Positions 12,291 to 22,940 are shown, counted from the stretch's first letter. The stretch is DNA of 64,000 bases from Chlorocebus sabaeus (GCF_047675955.1 NC_132926.1:18601826-18665825), one strand, 5' to 3'. Numbers and translations: made by a program. Notes: generated by a model from the sequence alone, not told the origin.

Positions 12291-12794
12291 TCAATTTAAA
12301 AAAAGGACATTAGTGAGCAATAAACAAACACCTGAAGGTACAAAACTTATTGGTAATGGTAAGTACACAGAAAAACACAGAACATTATAACACTGTAACT
12401 GTGGTGCATAAACTACTTTTATCTTAAGTGGAAGGACTAAATGATAAATTAATAAAAAAAACTAAAACAACTTTTCAAAACTTAGTACAATAAAACATAA
12501 ACAGAAACAACAAAAAGCTAAAAAGCTGGGGGACAAAGTTAAGACAAGCTTTTATTAGGTTTTCTTTTTGCTTGCATGTTTGTTTATGTAAATAGTGTTA
12601 AGTTATCAGATTTAAAAATGGGTTACAAGATAGTATTTGCAGGCTTCATTCTAAACTGAAGCTAAAAATGTGTACAATGAATACACACACACAAAAACCA
12701 AGAAACTAAATATCACCAGAGAAAGTCACCCTAACTAGAGGAAGACAGGAATGAAGGAAAGAAGGAAGAGAAGACCACAAAACAACCAGAAAAC

Positions 12795-15710
12795 AAGTAA
12801 CAAAGTGTTATCAATAATAACATTGAATGTAAATGGGATAAATTCTTCAATCAAAAGACATAGACCAACTGAATGAATGACAAAAAAAAAAAAACAAGAA
12901 CCATTAATCTGTTGCCTACAAGAAACATTCTTCACCTATAAAGACACATATTGACTGAAAACAAAGGGATGGAAAAAGATATATCATGCCAATGGAAACC
13001 AAAAAAGAGTAGGAGTCACTATACTTACATCAGAAAAAATAGACTTCAAGACAAAAACTATAAGAAAAGACAAAAAAGGTTACTATATAATGATAAAGGG
13101 GTTAATTCAGCAAGAAGATACAATAATTTCAAATATATATATGCAAACACTGGAGCACCCAGATATATAAACGAAATATTACTAGAGCTAAAGAGAAAGA
13201 TAAGCCCCAATACAATAGTAGCTGGAGATGTCAATACCCCACTTTCAGCAATGGACAGATCTTCCAGACAGAAAATCGACAAAGAAACATAATTAATCTG
13301 TACTATAAACCTAATAGATACTTAGAGAACATTTCTTCCAAAAGCTACAGAATACACATTCTTTTCTTCAGCACATGAATCTTTCTCAAGAATAGACCAT
13401 ATGTTAGGTCACAAAACAAGTCTTAAAACATTCAAAAAATTGAAAAAATATCAAGCGTCTTCTCTGAGCACAATGGAATAAAACTAGAAATTAATGAAAA
13501 GATAAATTTTGGAAACTATACAAATACACAGAAATTGAACAATATGCTCCTGAATGAACAGTGGGTTAATGAAGAAATTAAGAAGGAAATTGTGGTGGTT
13601 CATGCCTGTTAATCCCAGCACTTTGGGAGGCTGAGGTGGGTGGATCATGAGGTCAGGAGTTCAAGACCATCCTGGCCAAGATGGTAAAACCCCGTCTCTA
13701 CTAAAAATAAAAAATTAGCCAGGCGTGGTGGTGGGCACCTGTAATCCCAGCTACTCAGGAGGCTGAGGCAGAGAATTGGTTGAACCCAGGAGGCAGAGGT
13801 TGAAGTAAGCCAAAATTGCGCCACTGCACTCCAACCTGGGCAACAAAGCGAGACTCTGTCTCAAAAAAAAAAAAAAGAAGGAAATCAAAAACTGTATTAA
13901 AATAAATGATGATGGAAACACAACATACCAAAACCTAAGGTTAGCAAAAGCATTACTAAAAGGGAAGTTTAGAGCTATAAGTGCCTATATCAAAAAAGAT
14001 GAAAAACTTCAAATGAACAATCTAACACTGTATCTTGAAGAACTAGAAAAGCAAGGGCAAACCAAACCCAAAATTAGTAGAAGAAAAGAAATAATAAAGA
14101 TCAGCACACAAATAAATGAAATTGAAATTTAAAACTAAAAAAATACCAAAAAATCAGTGAAATGAGAAGTTGGTGTTTTGAAAAGTTAAACAAAATATAC
14201 AAACTTTTAGCAAAACTAAGAAAAAAAGAGAGAAGATCCAAATAAAATCAGAAACAAAAAAGGAGACAGTACAACTGATACTGCAGAAATTCAAAGTGGT
14301 TACTATGAGCAAATATATGCCAAGAAATTGGAAAATCCAAAAGAAATGGAAAAATTCCTAGATACATAAAATCTACCAAGACTGAACCAGGAAGAAATCC
14401 AAAATCTGGACAGATCAATAAGCAACAAGATCAAAGCCATAATAAAAAAAATCTCCCTGTAAAAAAAAAGCCTGGGACTTAATGGCTTCACTGCCAAATT
14501 CTACCAAACATTTAAAGAGGAACTAGTACCAATTCTACTCAAACTAACCCGAAAAATAGAGGAAGAGGAAATACTTTCAAACTCATTCTACTAGGTCAGT
14601 GCTACCCTGATACCAAAACCAAAGACACATAAAGAAAAGAAAACTACAGGCCAACATCTCCAATGAATATACTGATGCAAAAATCCTCAACAAAATACAA
14701 GCAAACCAAATTCAACAATACATTAGAAAGACCATTCATCATGACTAAGTGGAGTTTATCCCTGGGATACAAGGACAATTCGAAGTATGCAAATCAGTCA
14801 GTGTGATATGTCATATCAACAGAATGAAAACTAAAAACCATATCATCAGTTCAATTGATTCTGAAACAGCATTTCATAAAATGTAACATCCCTTCATGAT
14901 AAAAACTCTCAAAAAACTGGGGATAGAAGGAACATACCTCAACATAATAAAAGCCATTTATGACAGACCCAGAGCTAGTACCAAACTAAATGGGGAAAAA
15001 CTGAAAGCATTTCCTCTAAGATCTGGAACACAAGAATGCACATTGTCACCACTGTTATTCAAAATAGCACTGGAAGTCCTAGCTAGAGCAATCAGACAAT
15101 AGAAAGAATTTTTTAAAAATTCAAATTGGAGAGCAAGAAGTCAAATTATCCTTGCTTGCAGATAATATAATCTCATATTTGGAAAGACCTAGACTCCACA
15201 AGAAAATTCTTAGAACTGAGAAACCAATTCAGGAAAATTGCAGGATACAAAATCAACATACAAAGACCAGTAGCATTTCTATACACCAATAGTGAACAAC
15301 GTGAAAAAGAAATTTTTCAAAAAATAGTAATCCCATTTGTAATAGTCACACATAAAATTAAATACCTGGGAATAAATGACAGAATTCTATAATGAAAACT
15401 ATAAAACACTAATGAAAGAAATTAAAGAGGGCACCAAAAAATGGAAAAATATTCCATGTTCATGGATTGAAAGAATCAATATTGCAAAATTGTCCATACT
15501 ACCCAAAGCAATCTATTAATTCAATGCAATTCATATCAAATACCAATGACATTCCTCACAGAAATAGAAAAAAAATCCTAAAATTTATATGGAACCATAG
15601 AAGACTCAGAATAACCAAAGCTACCCTACACAAAAAGAAGAAAACTGGAGGAATCACAATACTTAATTTCAGATTATACTACAGAGCAATAGTAACCAAA
15701 ACAGCATGGT
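12795..15710 (+). pseudogene. L1 ORF2 remnant (endonuclease and reverse transcriptase parts)
   Basis: Decayed ORF2. The endonuclease region gives an open piece at 12951-13292 that includes a residual GDVNTPLS motif, one residue off the usual GDFNTPLS. The reverse transcriptase region gives a piece at 14896-15102 with LSPLLF, preceded by a mutated SGTQ box. A third piece lies at 15467-15724. The catalytic region is interrupted by stops, an Alu splits the N-terminal half, and the C-terminus is absent. Confidence 0.8.
13591..13874 (+). mobile_element. Alu SINE (AluS-type) inside L1 ORF2
   Basis: Alu lacking only a few 5' bases, beginning 'tgtggtggttcatgcc', with both arms and an A-tail. The flanking direct repeat aagaaggaaat (13580-13590 and 13875-13885) is perfect. 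The L1 ORF2 sequence resumes immediately after. Confidence 0.95.
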
Positions 15711-15956
15711 GCACAAGCCAATGAAACTTAAATCTGCCCCCTCTCCCTAACTCCACAACTCTTTCCTTAAATGTTTTTTTTAATGTTCATCTGTCTCCAA
15801 GCCCTTATTCTCCCTGCTCTAGTCAAGTCACAACTAACTCTCAGGAATACCCCAAAAGCCTCCTAAAGGCTTCTCAGTCTTTAGCCTCTCAATCATTTTC
15901 CAAACTATATAAAGAGAAAATAGATAATCAGCAGATGACAGATAGAATGACAGAAC

Positions 15957-15994
15957 AATGGATGGATGGATAGGTAGGTAGGTAGGTAGGTAGG

Positions 15995-16038
<44 letters not shown>

Positions 16039-16052
16039 CAGATAGATAGATA
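15957..16052 (+). repeat. Compound (GGAT)n(GGTA)n(GATA)n microsatellite
   Basis: About 95 bases of four-base units: a few GGAT, about seven GGTA, about thirteen GATA, one GACA interruption and three more GATA. Long nearly pure GATA arrays are usually length-polymorphic in people. It lies in unique sequence just beyond the broken 3' end of the L1. Confidence 0.97.
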
Positions 16053-16301
16053 CAGAATTCTTCTCTTGTTATATGGCTTATAAGTACCTCTATGATTAGG
16101 TACTGATTAGGTATTGATTAGACCCTGGAGAAGTCTTCTCTACTCCCTTAGGTTTGGGTTACATATCCCACATATATAATCCCACAACTCTTAGCACACA
16201 GTGATGTTGCCCAGACAATTTTCTGTCTCCTCTGCCAGACTGAATGCTCCTTTAAGCCAAGGACCGCTTTTATTATGCTTGCCATTAAAACATTAGATCC
16301 A
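16053..16301 (+). other. Unique sequence with a possible L2 3' fragment
   Basis: The part at about 16220-16298 ('ctctgccagactgaatgctc' and 'agccaaggacc') resembles the L2 3' end in sense orientation. The signal is weak. Nothing else is recognised. Confidence 0.35.
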
Positions 16302-16590
16302 GCCGGGTACAGTGGCTCATGCCTTAATCCCAGTACTTTGGGAGGCCAAGGTGGGCAGATCACGAGGTCAGGAGATCAAGACCATCCTGGCTAACACTAT
16401 GGAACCCCATCGCTACTGAAAATACAAAAAATTAGCCGGGCGTGGTGGCACGGGCCTGTAGTCCCAGCTACTTGGGAGGCTGAGGCAGGAGAATTGCTTG
16501 AACCCGAAAGGTGGAGTTTGCAGTGAGCCAAGACTGCACCACTGCACTCCAGCCTGGTCAACAGCAAGACTCTGTCTCAAAAAAAAAAAA
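16302..16590 (+). mobile_element. Alu SINE (AluY/Sc-like)
   Basis: Full-length Alu from 'gccgggtacagtggctcatg' to an A-tail of twelve bases. The 'ggagatcaagaccatcctgg' box is of the AluY/AluSc type. The flanks 'ttagatccag' and 'tagattctag' look like a decayed target duplication. Confidence 0.94.
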
Positions 16591-17273
16591 TAGATTCTAG
16601 TCATGTGGCTAGAAAACAGTAGTTCATCATTGAATGAGTCTTGTTAATATTACAGACTGAAAAGTTTTAGTCAGCTATCGCTAATCTTCTGTTCATCTTA
16701 TACCCATCAGAATTCAAGCCTTGTCTTCCCAGATGATACTGTAAGTCTTCTTCTAGGTTAAAGGTTGTGTTTGGAATTTACCTAAAAACTCACATAGGAT
16801 TCAAACTGCACACTTTGCATAATATATAAAATATCTGATCAATTACATGCCTTATTTCAAAAATCTAAATTCCTATCAAATTCTTCAAGTTGACACTGAA
16901 GACCTTATCAACAAAATACGTATAATGTTTTCAACACTCTTACCAAAACATCGATTTTGTGTGTTTTTAGCCTATTTTCAAATATTTTCCCTCTTTACCT
17001 ATCCTTCTGTATTGCCTTCCTCTCCTAGCTCCTCTTGTGACCTATGCTTGCTCTGTTGCCATAATCTTGGATGTCTTCATCTCTTCCAATTAATTTTTTA
17101 TCCTGTCTTCAAAGGACTACTTCAGTTCTTGGCTTTCTGCTCCCTTTGTAAACAAACATTTTTCAATTATTCCTGTCCATTTCAGGAATGGGACTATTTA
17201 CTGAGAAAACAAAATTAAGTAATATACTCTCCCATGTAAGAGTCTGCAAACTGAGGTTGGGGATGGCTGGTAT
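16591..17273. other. Unique sequence, no feature recognised
   Basis: No repeat family, RNA or exon could be identified. An open frame of 123 codons spans 16847-17218 on the plus strand. It has no recognisable domain, is Phe/Leu/Ser-rich as expected from T-rich DNA, and is probably chance. Confidence 0.4.
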
Positions 17274-17286
17274 TTGAATTTCATAT

Positions 17287-17577
17287 ATACATATATGTTT
17301 TTGTTTTTGTTTTTGTTTTTCAGATGGAGTCTTGCTGTCACCCAGGCTGGAGTGCAGTGGAGAAATCTTGGCTCACTGCAGCCTCTGCTTCCTGGGTTCA
17401 AGCGATTCTCCTGCCTCAGGCTCCTGAGTAGCTGGGATTACAGGCACTACCACCAAGCCTGGCTAATTTTTAGTAGAGAGAGGGTTTCATCATGTTGGCC
17501 ATCCTGACCTCAAGTGATCTGCCTGCCTTGGCCTCCCAAAGTACTGGGATTACAGGTATGAGCCAACGTGCCTGGCC
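17287..17577 (-). mobile_element. Alu SINE, minus strand
   Basis: Begins with a TTTTTG-repeat tail, then 'agatggagtcttgctgtcac', and ends 'gcctggcc'. The target duplication ttgaatttcatat / ttgaatttgatat (17274-17286 and 17578-17590) differs at one base. A small internal deletion removes part of the linker region. Confidence 0.95.
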
Positions 17578-17764
17578 TTGAATTTGATATGATTAATGTG
17601 TGGTAAGGTATATACATGGCACTGTGGAAGCAGGGAGAAGAGAGCACCCTCTGACTGAGCATAGGAGGAAGATGAATGGGAGAAGTCATTGAGAATATTA
17701 TTATACTTCATTTGTCTATATTCCTGTTATAAAATAGCATATCTCATTCATTCCAGCACTTTCT

Positions 17765-17950
17765 GTGGCTAACATTTGTTGAGCACACCCATTAACTCAT
17801 TTCACTCTTATTACAACTGTGTGAGATAGAATGGCATAGATATTATTATATCAGCAATTTACAGCTGGGAAACAGAGACACTGAGTCAATATACATGTAT
17901 TGCCTCAGTCATTGGTGGGTGACATAAAATACACTGGGGACAAAGAAAGT
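17765..17950 (-). mobile_element. MIR SINE
   Basis: Reverse-complement MIR: 'acatttgttgagca', 'cattaactcatttc', 'acaactgtgtgag', 'tttacagctgggaaac' and 'gagacactgag', in the correct order. Ancient, tRNA-derived, mammal-wide SINE moved by L2. Confidence 0.7.
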
Positions 17951-18321
17951 GGGGTATGTGAGTCACATGAATCCTAAGACTGTACTAGGCACACAGAAAA
18001 CTGCAAGCATTTTTTTTCTGCTTTTATATCATTAGGCCCGAAGACAATCTGTATATTACTCTCAGAAACTGAAAGGAAATTCATAGCTGCTAATCCTCCA
18101 CTCTAATATGTTCACACATAAAAACCTAGATTTATTTATTTGTATTTTCATACACTGTTTTGCTAGAATGTGGACATGTGCTTGTGTAATGGGGAACGAT
18201 CTCTCAAATAAGAAAGAAAGAATACCATAACACTTGCTTCCGTATTCAATAAGCCCAGAAATGAGAATTTGTCATCATTTCCACCATTTTTATTAGGAAG
18301 AGAGTCTCTCTCTTGCTTTTC
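17951..18321 (-). terminator. Possible 3' untranslated region with polyadenylation signals
   Basis: Lies directly downstream, on the minus strand, of the possible terminal exon at 18322-18429. AATAAA occurs on the minus strand at 18289-18294 and twice, overlapping, at 18131-18140. An A/T-rich sequence with AATAAA is frequent by chance, so this supports the exon only weakly. No repeat family is recognisable here. Confidence 0.25.
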
Positions 18322-18429
18322 TCAGTGTAGACGTCGAAGCAGTCGGGCCAGCCCATGGATTCCCTCATCCTCTGTGCACATATAACCAAGGTAAGGCTGC
18401 ATCCAACTGTCCTTGTAAGGTTTCTCTCG
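18322..18429 (-). CDS. Possible terminal coding exon of an unidentified gene
   Basis: On the minus strand a pyrimidine-rich stretch followed by 'caaacag' is a plausible splice acceptor ending at 18430. It is followed by 35 sense codons and a TGA at 18322-18324. The peptide has a mixed, protein-like composition: it begins REKPYKDSWMQP, includes CTEDEGIHGLAR and ends LLRRLH. The exon carries several CpGs in an AT-rich neighbourhood, and AATAAA signals lie downstream. I do not recognise the protein. Against it: 35 open codons arise easily by chance. The plus strand also shows good splice sites around the same bases (acceptor ending 18325, donor GTAAGG at 18391, a 65-base exon open in one frame), so the true strand, if the exon is real, is not settled. 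Confidence 0.3.
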   Translation of the reverse strand, partial: REKPYKDSWMQPYLGYMCTEDEGIHGLARLLRRLH

Positions 18430-18885
18430 CTGTTTGCATGAAAGAAAAGCTTGAAATAAAATTTACTCTTTGCTCTCAGCAAGAACTAATACTTATCAAA
18501 TGCCCTGGTCAAACACAATAAAATCATACTGTGTAAGGAAATTGCTTTTGTAATTGATTTACTAGTTTTCATAGAGGAAAAAGCATTTCAGTAGCATTTT
18601 CATTAAACTGCTTGTCTACAATGACTAAAAAGAAAAAAATCTAGTTTTCAGTTTTTAAAGACCCAGTATCTCTGTTGTTTCAATTTTTTTAACAAAAAGT
18701 AATCGAATGAGGAAAAATACTAAACCTAATGGTGCACTGTATGGTAAATACAAAATCTAGATGTGTGCTTCCTTGTAGAGAAGTATAGACTTAGACATTA
18801 TTTACAGGAATGAGAACACCTTTGTTATTGCTGTCTTAGGTTGGAAGACAGGAAAATAAAGGAAGATAGGAGTAGCCTGCCTTTG

Positions 18886-18888
<3 letters not shown>
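18430..18888. other. Unique sequence, no feature recognised
   Basis: Non-repetitive AT-rich DNA between the possible exon and the CA microsatellite. No open frame of note, no RNA gene and no repeat family seen. Confidence 0.4.

Positions 18889-18923
<35 letters not shown>
18889..18923 (+). repeat. (AC)n microsatellite
   Basis: About seventeen uninterrupted AC units. Arrays of this length are commonly polymorphic. It stands about 80 bases before the first copy of a duplicated 148-bp segment. Confidence 0.97.
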
Positions 18924-18924
<1 letters not shown>

Positions 18925-19006
18925 CCTTAACCCACTGCCCTGAGCCTCAAAGCAGGGCCCACCCAGCAAGAATAAACTCAAATGCACAGTTCCTGCTACC
19001 TAGGAC

Positions 19007-19154
19007 TTTGCGTGTCACTCTAGGCCCCGCAATAAGCACAAAACTGCCAAAAGAAAGCTTTTGTCATTTAAAAGGCACTTGGTTCAAAAGAGATCAAGGT
19101 AACAAACTGCATCAGAGTTTCCTTTCAGTTAAATTACTTGATACAAAACCAAAC
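19007..19154 (+). repeat. Duplicated 148-bp segment, copy 1
   Basis: Aligns without gaps to 20057-20204; I count 20 mismatches over 148 bases, about 86% identity. Shared blocks include 'acttggttcaaaagagatca', 'gtttcctttcag' and 'acaaaaccaaac'. The segment matches no common interspersed family I know and occurs only twice in the window. Similarity stops abruptly on both sides. Confidence 0.9.
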
Positions 19155-19990
19155 TACTGCACTGTTGACTAAAAATATATATTTTGCTATTTCAACATTA
19201 AACTGTAAGCTCCATAAAGACAAGGTCTCTGTGTATTTCACCAGGTCCAAGCCTACAATCAAGGTATGACTTTTAAATAAACAAATGGATTTTAATTTCT
19301 CATTGAATCAAACAAAAAGTGTCTCTGAATGGATGTCACAATGATACCTTTCATCATTAACTTTTTATGGGGTAGACGACTCCTTCCCAAGCTTCCACTT
19401 TTTCTCCCATTTTGGGGGCACATCAAAGGAAGAGAAAGAGCTTTGGGAGCCAAGACAAGAAGAAAAAAAAAATAGAGGAAATGGACAAATGTCACCAGGG
19501 ATAATCAGATCAAGATCTTGAGGTCCAAACTCCAAATGGCAATTTTTGCTTGACTGTAAATACATATAGTTATACCATTAATTGAACAATGGTTACATTT
19601 GGTCAGAATTGTAAGAAACTACGCAAAGTGAAAAATATTTTTTGGACAAACTGGAGTATTCTAGGAAACCCACTTATCATGCTGACACAACTTGAAAACA
19701 TGCATTTATCCAACAAATATTTACTAAAACTTGCTGTTTGCTAAGCACTGTGCTTGGTGCTATGGATTCAAATAGGAACATGCAGTGTATATCTGAGAAT
19801 TTTTGAGGTCATGGATAACTTTGACAATCTGTTATACAGACCCTCTCCCCAGGGGAATGGACATTTAAACATGTACATGTTTTATATACAATTTCAGAGA
19901 GGTTGTAGATCCTCCCAAAATCCTACAGCTGGATATTGTTAAATTATTTGGAATATTAACTGCTAAATAATGGAAGCTGTGGGATTTCTC
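19155..19990. other. Mostly unique sequence with two weak L2 ends
   Basis: At 19200-19290 'aaactgtaagctccataaag' resembles an L2 3' end on the plus strand. At 19690-19780 'ccaacaaatatttacta' and 'aagcactgtgcttggtgcta' resemble an L2 3' end on the minus strand. The remainder shows no recognised feature. Confidence 0.45.
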
Positions 19991-20044
19991 TATGTGTGTG
20001 TATATACTATATATGCTATATATATACACACACATATATATATA
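19991..20044 (+). repeat. Mixed (TG/TA/CA)n microsatellite
   Basis: Alternating purine-pyrimidine stretch of TG, TA and CA dinucleotides, imperfect, about 54 bases. It directly precedes copy 2 of the duplicated segment. Confidence 0.9.
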
Positions 20045-20056
20045 CAGAAATACATA

Positions 20057-20204
20057 TTTGCATGTCACTACAGGTCCCAAAATAAGCCCATAACTGTCAA
20101 AAGAAAGCATTTATCATTTAAAATGCACTTGGTTCAAAAGAGATCAAGATAACAAATTGTATCCAAGTTTCCTTTCAGTGAAATTACCTGACACAAAACC
20201 AAAC
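20057..20204 (+). repeat. Duplicated 148-bp segment, copy 2
   Basis: Ungapped partner of 19007-19154 in the same orientation, about 1.05 kb downstream. It is bracketed by a TG/TA/CA microsatellite on the left and an ATAGAT array on the right. The copies differ by scattered substitutions, many of them transitions, so the duplication is old. It is not a recent assembly artefact. Confidence 0.9.
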
Positions 20205-20266
20205 CAGATAGATAGATATAGATATAGATATAGATATAGATATAGATATAGATATAGATATAGATC
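20205..20266 (+). repeat. (GATA)n/(ATAGAT)n microsatellite
   Basis: Three GATA units followed by about eight ATAGAT hexamers, nearly pure, starting at the last base of the duplicated segment. Confidence 0.95.
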
Positions 20267-21317
20267 CTACATCTTCCATTGCTTTCTGCCCAAGCAGTGA
20301 TCTACATGCTGCTATGTTTCCTCTCTTTTCATTTCAATTAAATTCAGGTTATTTTCTGGACAGAAACCTCTTGATTAGAACATACTGCAAAAAGAAGTTT
20401 GCAAAGGCAGGGAAGACAGCAGGTGATCTCACTCAGACCCTTCCCAATTTTAGAGAACTTCCTGAAGTAGCTCACAGAAATTAGTAAATCATTTTAACAT
20501 AGTATTTAGAAACCTTCCCTAACCTGATTAATCAACTTATGGCACTTTTCTATTTAAAAGGTTTTACTCACTTAAAAACACTTTTGCATTTTCAATGTGT
20601 AAAAAACCAGCCAGATATGATGCAGAATTTTCAGGAAAAAATCAAGTCAAGGTGTCCAATTTCACACCAAAAAAGAATGCTAGGTTGACATTTAAGGTAC
20701 TTGTTTGCACAAAAGACACTTGGTTTTCTTCTTTAAACAATTATCCTGCTCTCACTTGCTGTATCTATTATAATTTATGGATTACTGGAATTCATAATTG
20801 AATAATATGTAGATGTCACCTGGGGGTGCTAAACCAATTCTCCTACTTGGAATTGCCTGTCTAGTAGGAATGACACCAAGTTTAGTATTTTCTCTCTGAT
20901 TAGAGACACTATAGATTTGCAGTCGCCTCCATGTAATATAAATCAATAAAGAATAATTTTCCAGGCAGTAAATCAATTGTCAGTTCACAGACCCTAATAC
21001 CCTTGTGCAGGATTTATTGAAAAAATGAATGGCAGTCTTGTTAGGAGATGTACAGCATGCTTTATAGGGACATAATAGTGTAAACCCCAAACTATTACCT
21101 TCGCTATGGTGAAGAATCCAGCAGGAATAACCCTTTCATTTCCATAGAAAGCAAACTCAAATAGATTTTTCAATTACAAAATGAAAAATTTTAAAGGTAA
21201 TAACAAGATAAAAATCTCTGACTGGGAAGATATATCAGTCCTGAAGTCACCACAATCCTTTTGCTGGGATTTTCTGTACCCTGGGTGTGGTGGACCTATC
21301 AAATTAATATTCTAAAC
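20267..21317. other. Unique sequence, no feature recognised
   Basis: No repeat family, RNA gene or convincing exon is seen. The stretch at about 20800-21000 is complex, low in simple repeats and could be conserved, but no signal identifies it. Confidence 0.4.
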
Positions 21318-21625
21318 CTTTGCCATCCAATAGGATATCTGCTAGCCACGTGGGACTATTAAAATTTGCAGTATGATTAGTCCAAATTGAGATGTGCTAT
21401 AAGCGTAAAATAAACACTAGATTTCACCTAGCACATCACAAAGAATGTAAAATATCTCATTAATGATTTTTATATTGTTTGCTGAAATGGTAACAGGGTA
21501 TGTAGGATTCAGCAAAATATATTGTTAAAATTAATTTCAACAATTTCTTTTTATCTTTTTTATAGGGCTACTATTTATTTTAAAAGTACATATGTGACTC
21601 ACATAATCTTTCTATTGTCCATCAC
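21318..21625 (-). mobile_element. hAT-Charlie DNA transposon fossil (MER58-like)
   Basis: Non-autonomous hAT element: 'ccatccaatagg' near one end and 'tctttctattgtccatcact' at the other form decayed terminal inverted repeats. Inside are 'gctagccacgtggga', 'aattgagatgtgctataag' and 'gtaaaatatctcattaatg', typical of the MER58 group. About 300 bases, non-coding. The family assignment is from memory of its consensus features. Confidence 0.6.
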
Positions 21626-22742
21626 TCTTCTGCACCAGGCATTTTGAAAGAGAAGTATTTTAACCCTAAAAATAAGTATCGGGGGATGGGAGGTGGGTAA
21701 ACCCAGGAGCACACCAAATACATCTTCATGGGTAAGTCCTTACAATTTTGGAAAGAATGATAACAACCCAGAGTACTGAGAATTAATTTGGTAAAGTGGT
21801 CCAAGTGACTCACTCAACAATTGTATCATTGTCAGCCATGATGACCCAGCAAATCCTCAGCAGACCAGATCGTTAGACAAAAATAAAACTGTGCTTTTTA
21901 GAAGGGAACAATATGTGGATCCTCTGAAGAGGTGGGAAAAAGATGATAGCTGGATATTCATTGGGGGTGGAGGGAGAGGTTTCCACAGGCCATATGATAA
22001 ACCCAGTTAAAGTTCTAAGCAAATGAAACTAGAGAGCCAGAAAGAAGAAAAATGCCACATCTGCTACTGGCTACATAATCAGATTTCAGCTGATGAGAGC
22101 TATATGGAATATGAAGCCAAGAGAAGTCTGATTAACACTCTACAAAAATATTTTTAATTTGCTCGTGTCAAAACATGTCTTTGATTCAATAGTTACAGTC
22201 TTAGTCATTATTGTATGCCCATAATCTTGCACAGGATCTTACTCTAGAAAAACACTCAGTAAGTACTTGCTGGATGAATAAAATGATTAAATGGAAAGAA
22301 AAATAAACAATGCATGATGCAAATTTTTCTACTGCACAGAACTAGAAATATTCACGGAGCAGATTAGAGAGATGGTAACTCCAGACAATGAAGAAGGAAA
22401 TATTGAGAAGAGTAGATTTTTAGATGGAAGAATAAGGAAAAAGTAAAATGCAAATTAACATTAAGGAGTCCTAAATCAGGGGAAGGTAAACAAGGATTAT
22501 AAAATGAAAAGAATATTAGAGTCTAGGCTAATATTTTTATAATTCTCTGACTGAGAATTACAAGTCATAGGCTTTCTGAATCTCAAATTTTAAAGTTGTG
22601 TGAAAGGCTTTGAAATTAATTATAAAATTTTAGCAGTCTGTCATGTCAGTGATATGGGGGAAATCGAAGAATGTAACAATCCCAAAATCCTCAGGAAGTC
22701 CTTTAGCAGATTTAACATCAAGAAGAAAATGCATGTACATTT
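21626..22742. other. Mostly unique sequence, weak L2/MIR end
   Basis: At about 22195-22290 'aaacactcagtaagtacttg' with 'ctggatgaata' resembles the sense 3' end of L2 or a MIR. No other repeat or gene is recognised. Confidence 0.4.
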
Positions 22743-22940
22743 CAGTGCTTCTCAACCAGGGGGGACTCTGCACCCCAAGGGATGTTTGGCAATATCTGGA
22801 GATGTGTGTGTTATTACAACTAGGAGGTGCTACTGACATCTACTGGATAAAACCAGATATGCTGCAAAGTACAGAATAGCCCACCTCCTCCAAAGAATTA
22901 CCCAGTACAAATGTTAATAGTACAAGTTTGAGAAATGCTG
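22743..22940 (+). mobile_element. MER20 (hAT-Charlie) DNA transposon
   Basis: Near full-length MER20: starts 'cagtgcttctcaaccagg', contains 'tttggcaatatctggaga', 'aggaggtgctactgacatct' and 'aaagaattaccc', and ends 'tttgagaaatgctg', the matching inverted terminus. MER20 copies are eutherian-specific. Some are known to serve as regulatory elements in decidual cells; nothing here shows that this copy does. Confidence 0.9.

Larger units (their letters stand above)
9505..15710 (+). mobile_element. Nearly full-length older L1 (L1PB/L1MA-like), 3'-truncated
   Basis: Begins with a recognisable L1 5' untranslated region ('gagaaagatggcagactgg', 'cggcagcagcagtgtggt', 'ctctaagtaaactcg'). ORF1 follows at about 11.48-12.29 kb, then a long inter-ORF spacer, then ORF2 from about 12.8 kb. 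The match to an L1 of this age breaks off at 'acagcatggt' near 15710, so roughly the last third of ORF2, the 3' untranslated region and the A-tail are missing. Because L1 insertions lose 5' rather than 3' sequence, a later deletion is likely. An Alu is inserted at 13591-13874. A short local duplication ('gcctgcaaacctcgccactg' twice) lies at about 9919-9962. Confidence 0.85.

Noticed and set aside
16847..17218. 123-codon plus-strand frame
   Set aside because: T-rich sequence giving Phe/Leu/Ser-rich translation, no domain, no start context or splice evidence.
15957..20266. Regularly spaced repeats as a possible CRISPR array
   Set aside because: The arrays are simple microsatellites without spacers, in vertebrate DNA.
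20782..20976. Minus-strand frame with a protein-like look (PTRQAIPSRR)
   Set aside because: No convincing acceptor or donor and no recognised family; could be chance.
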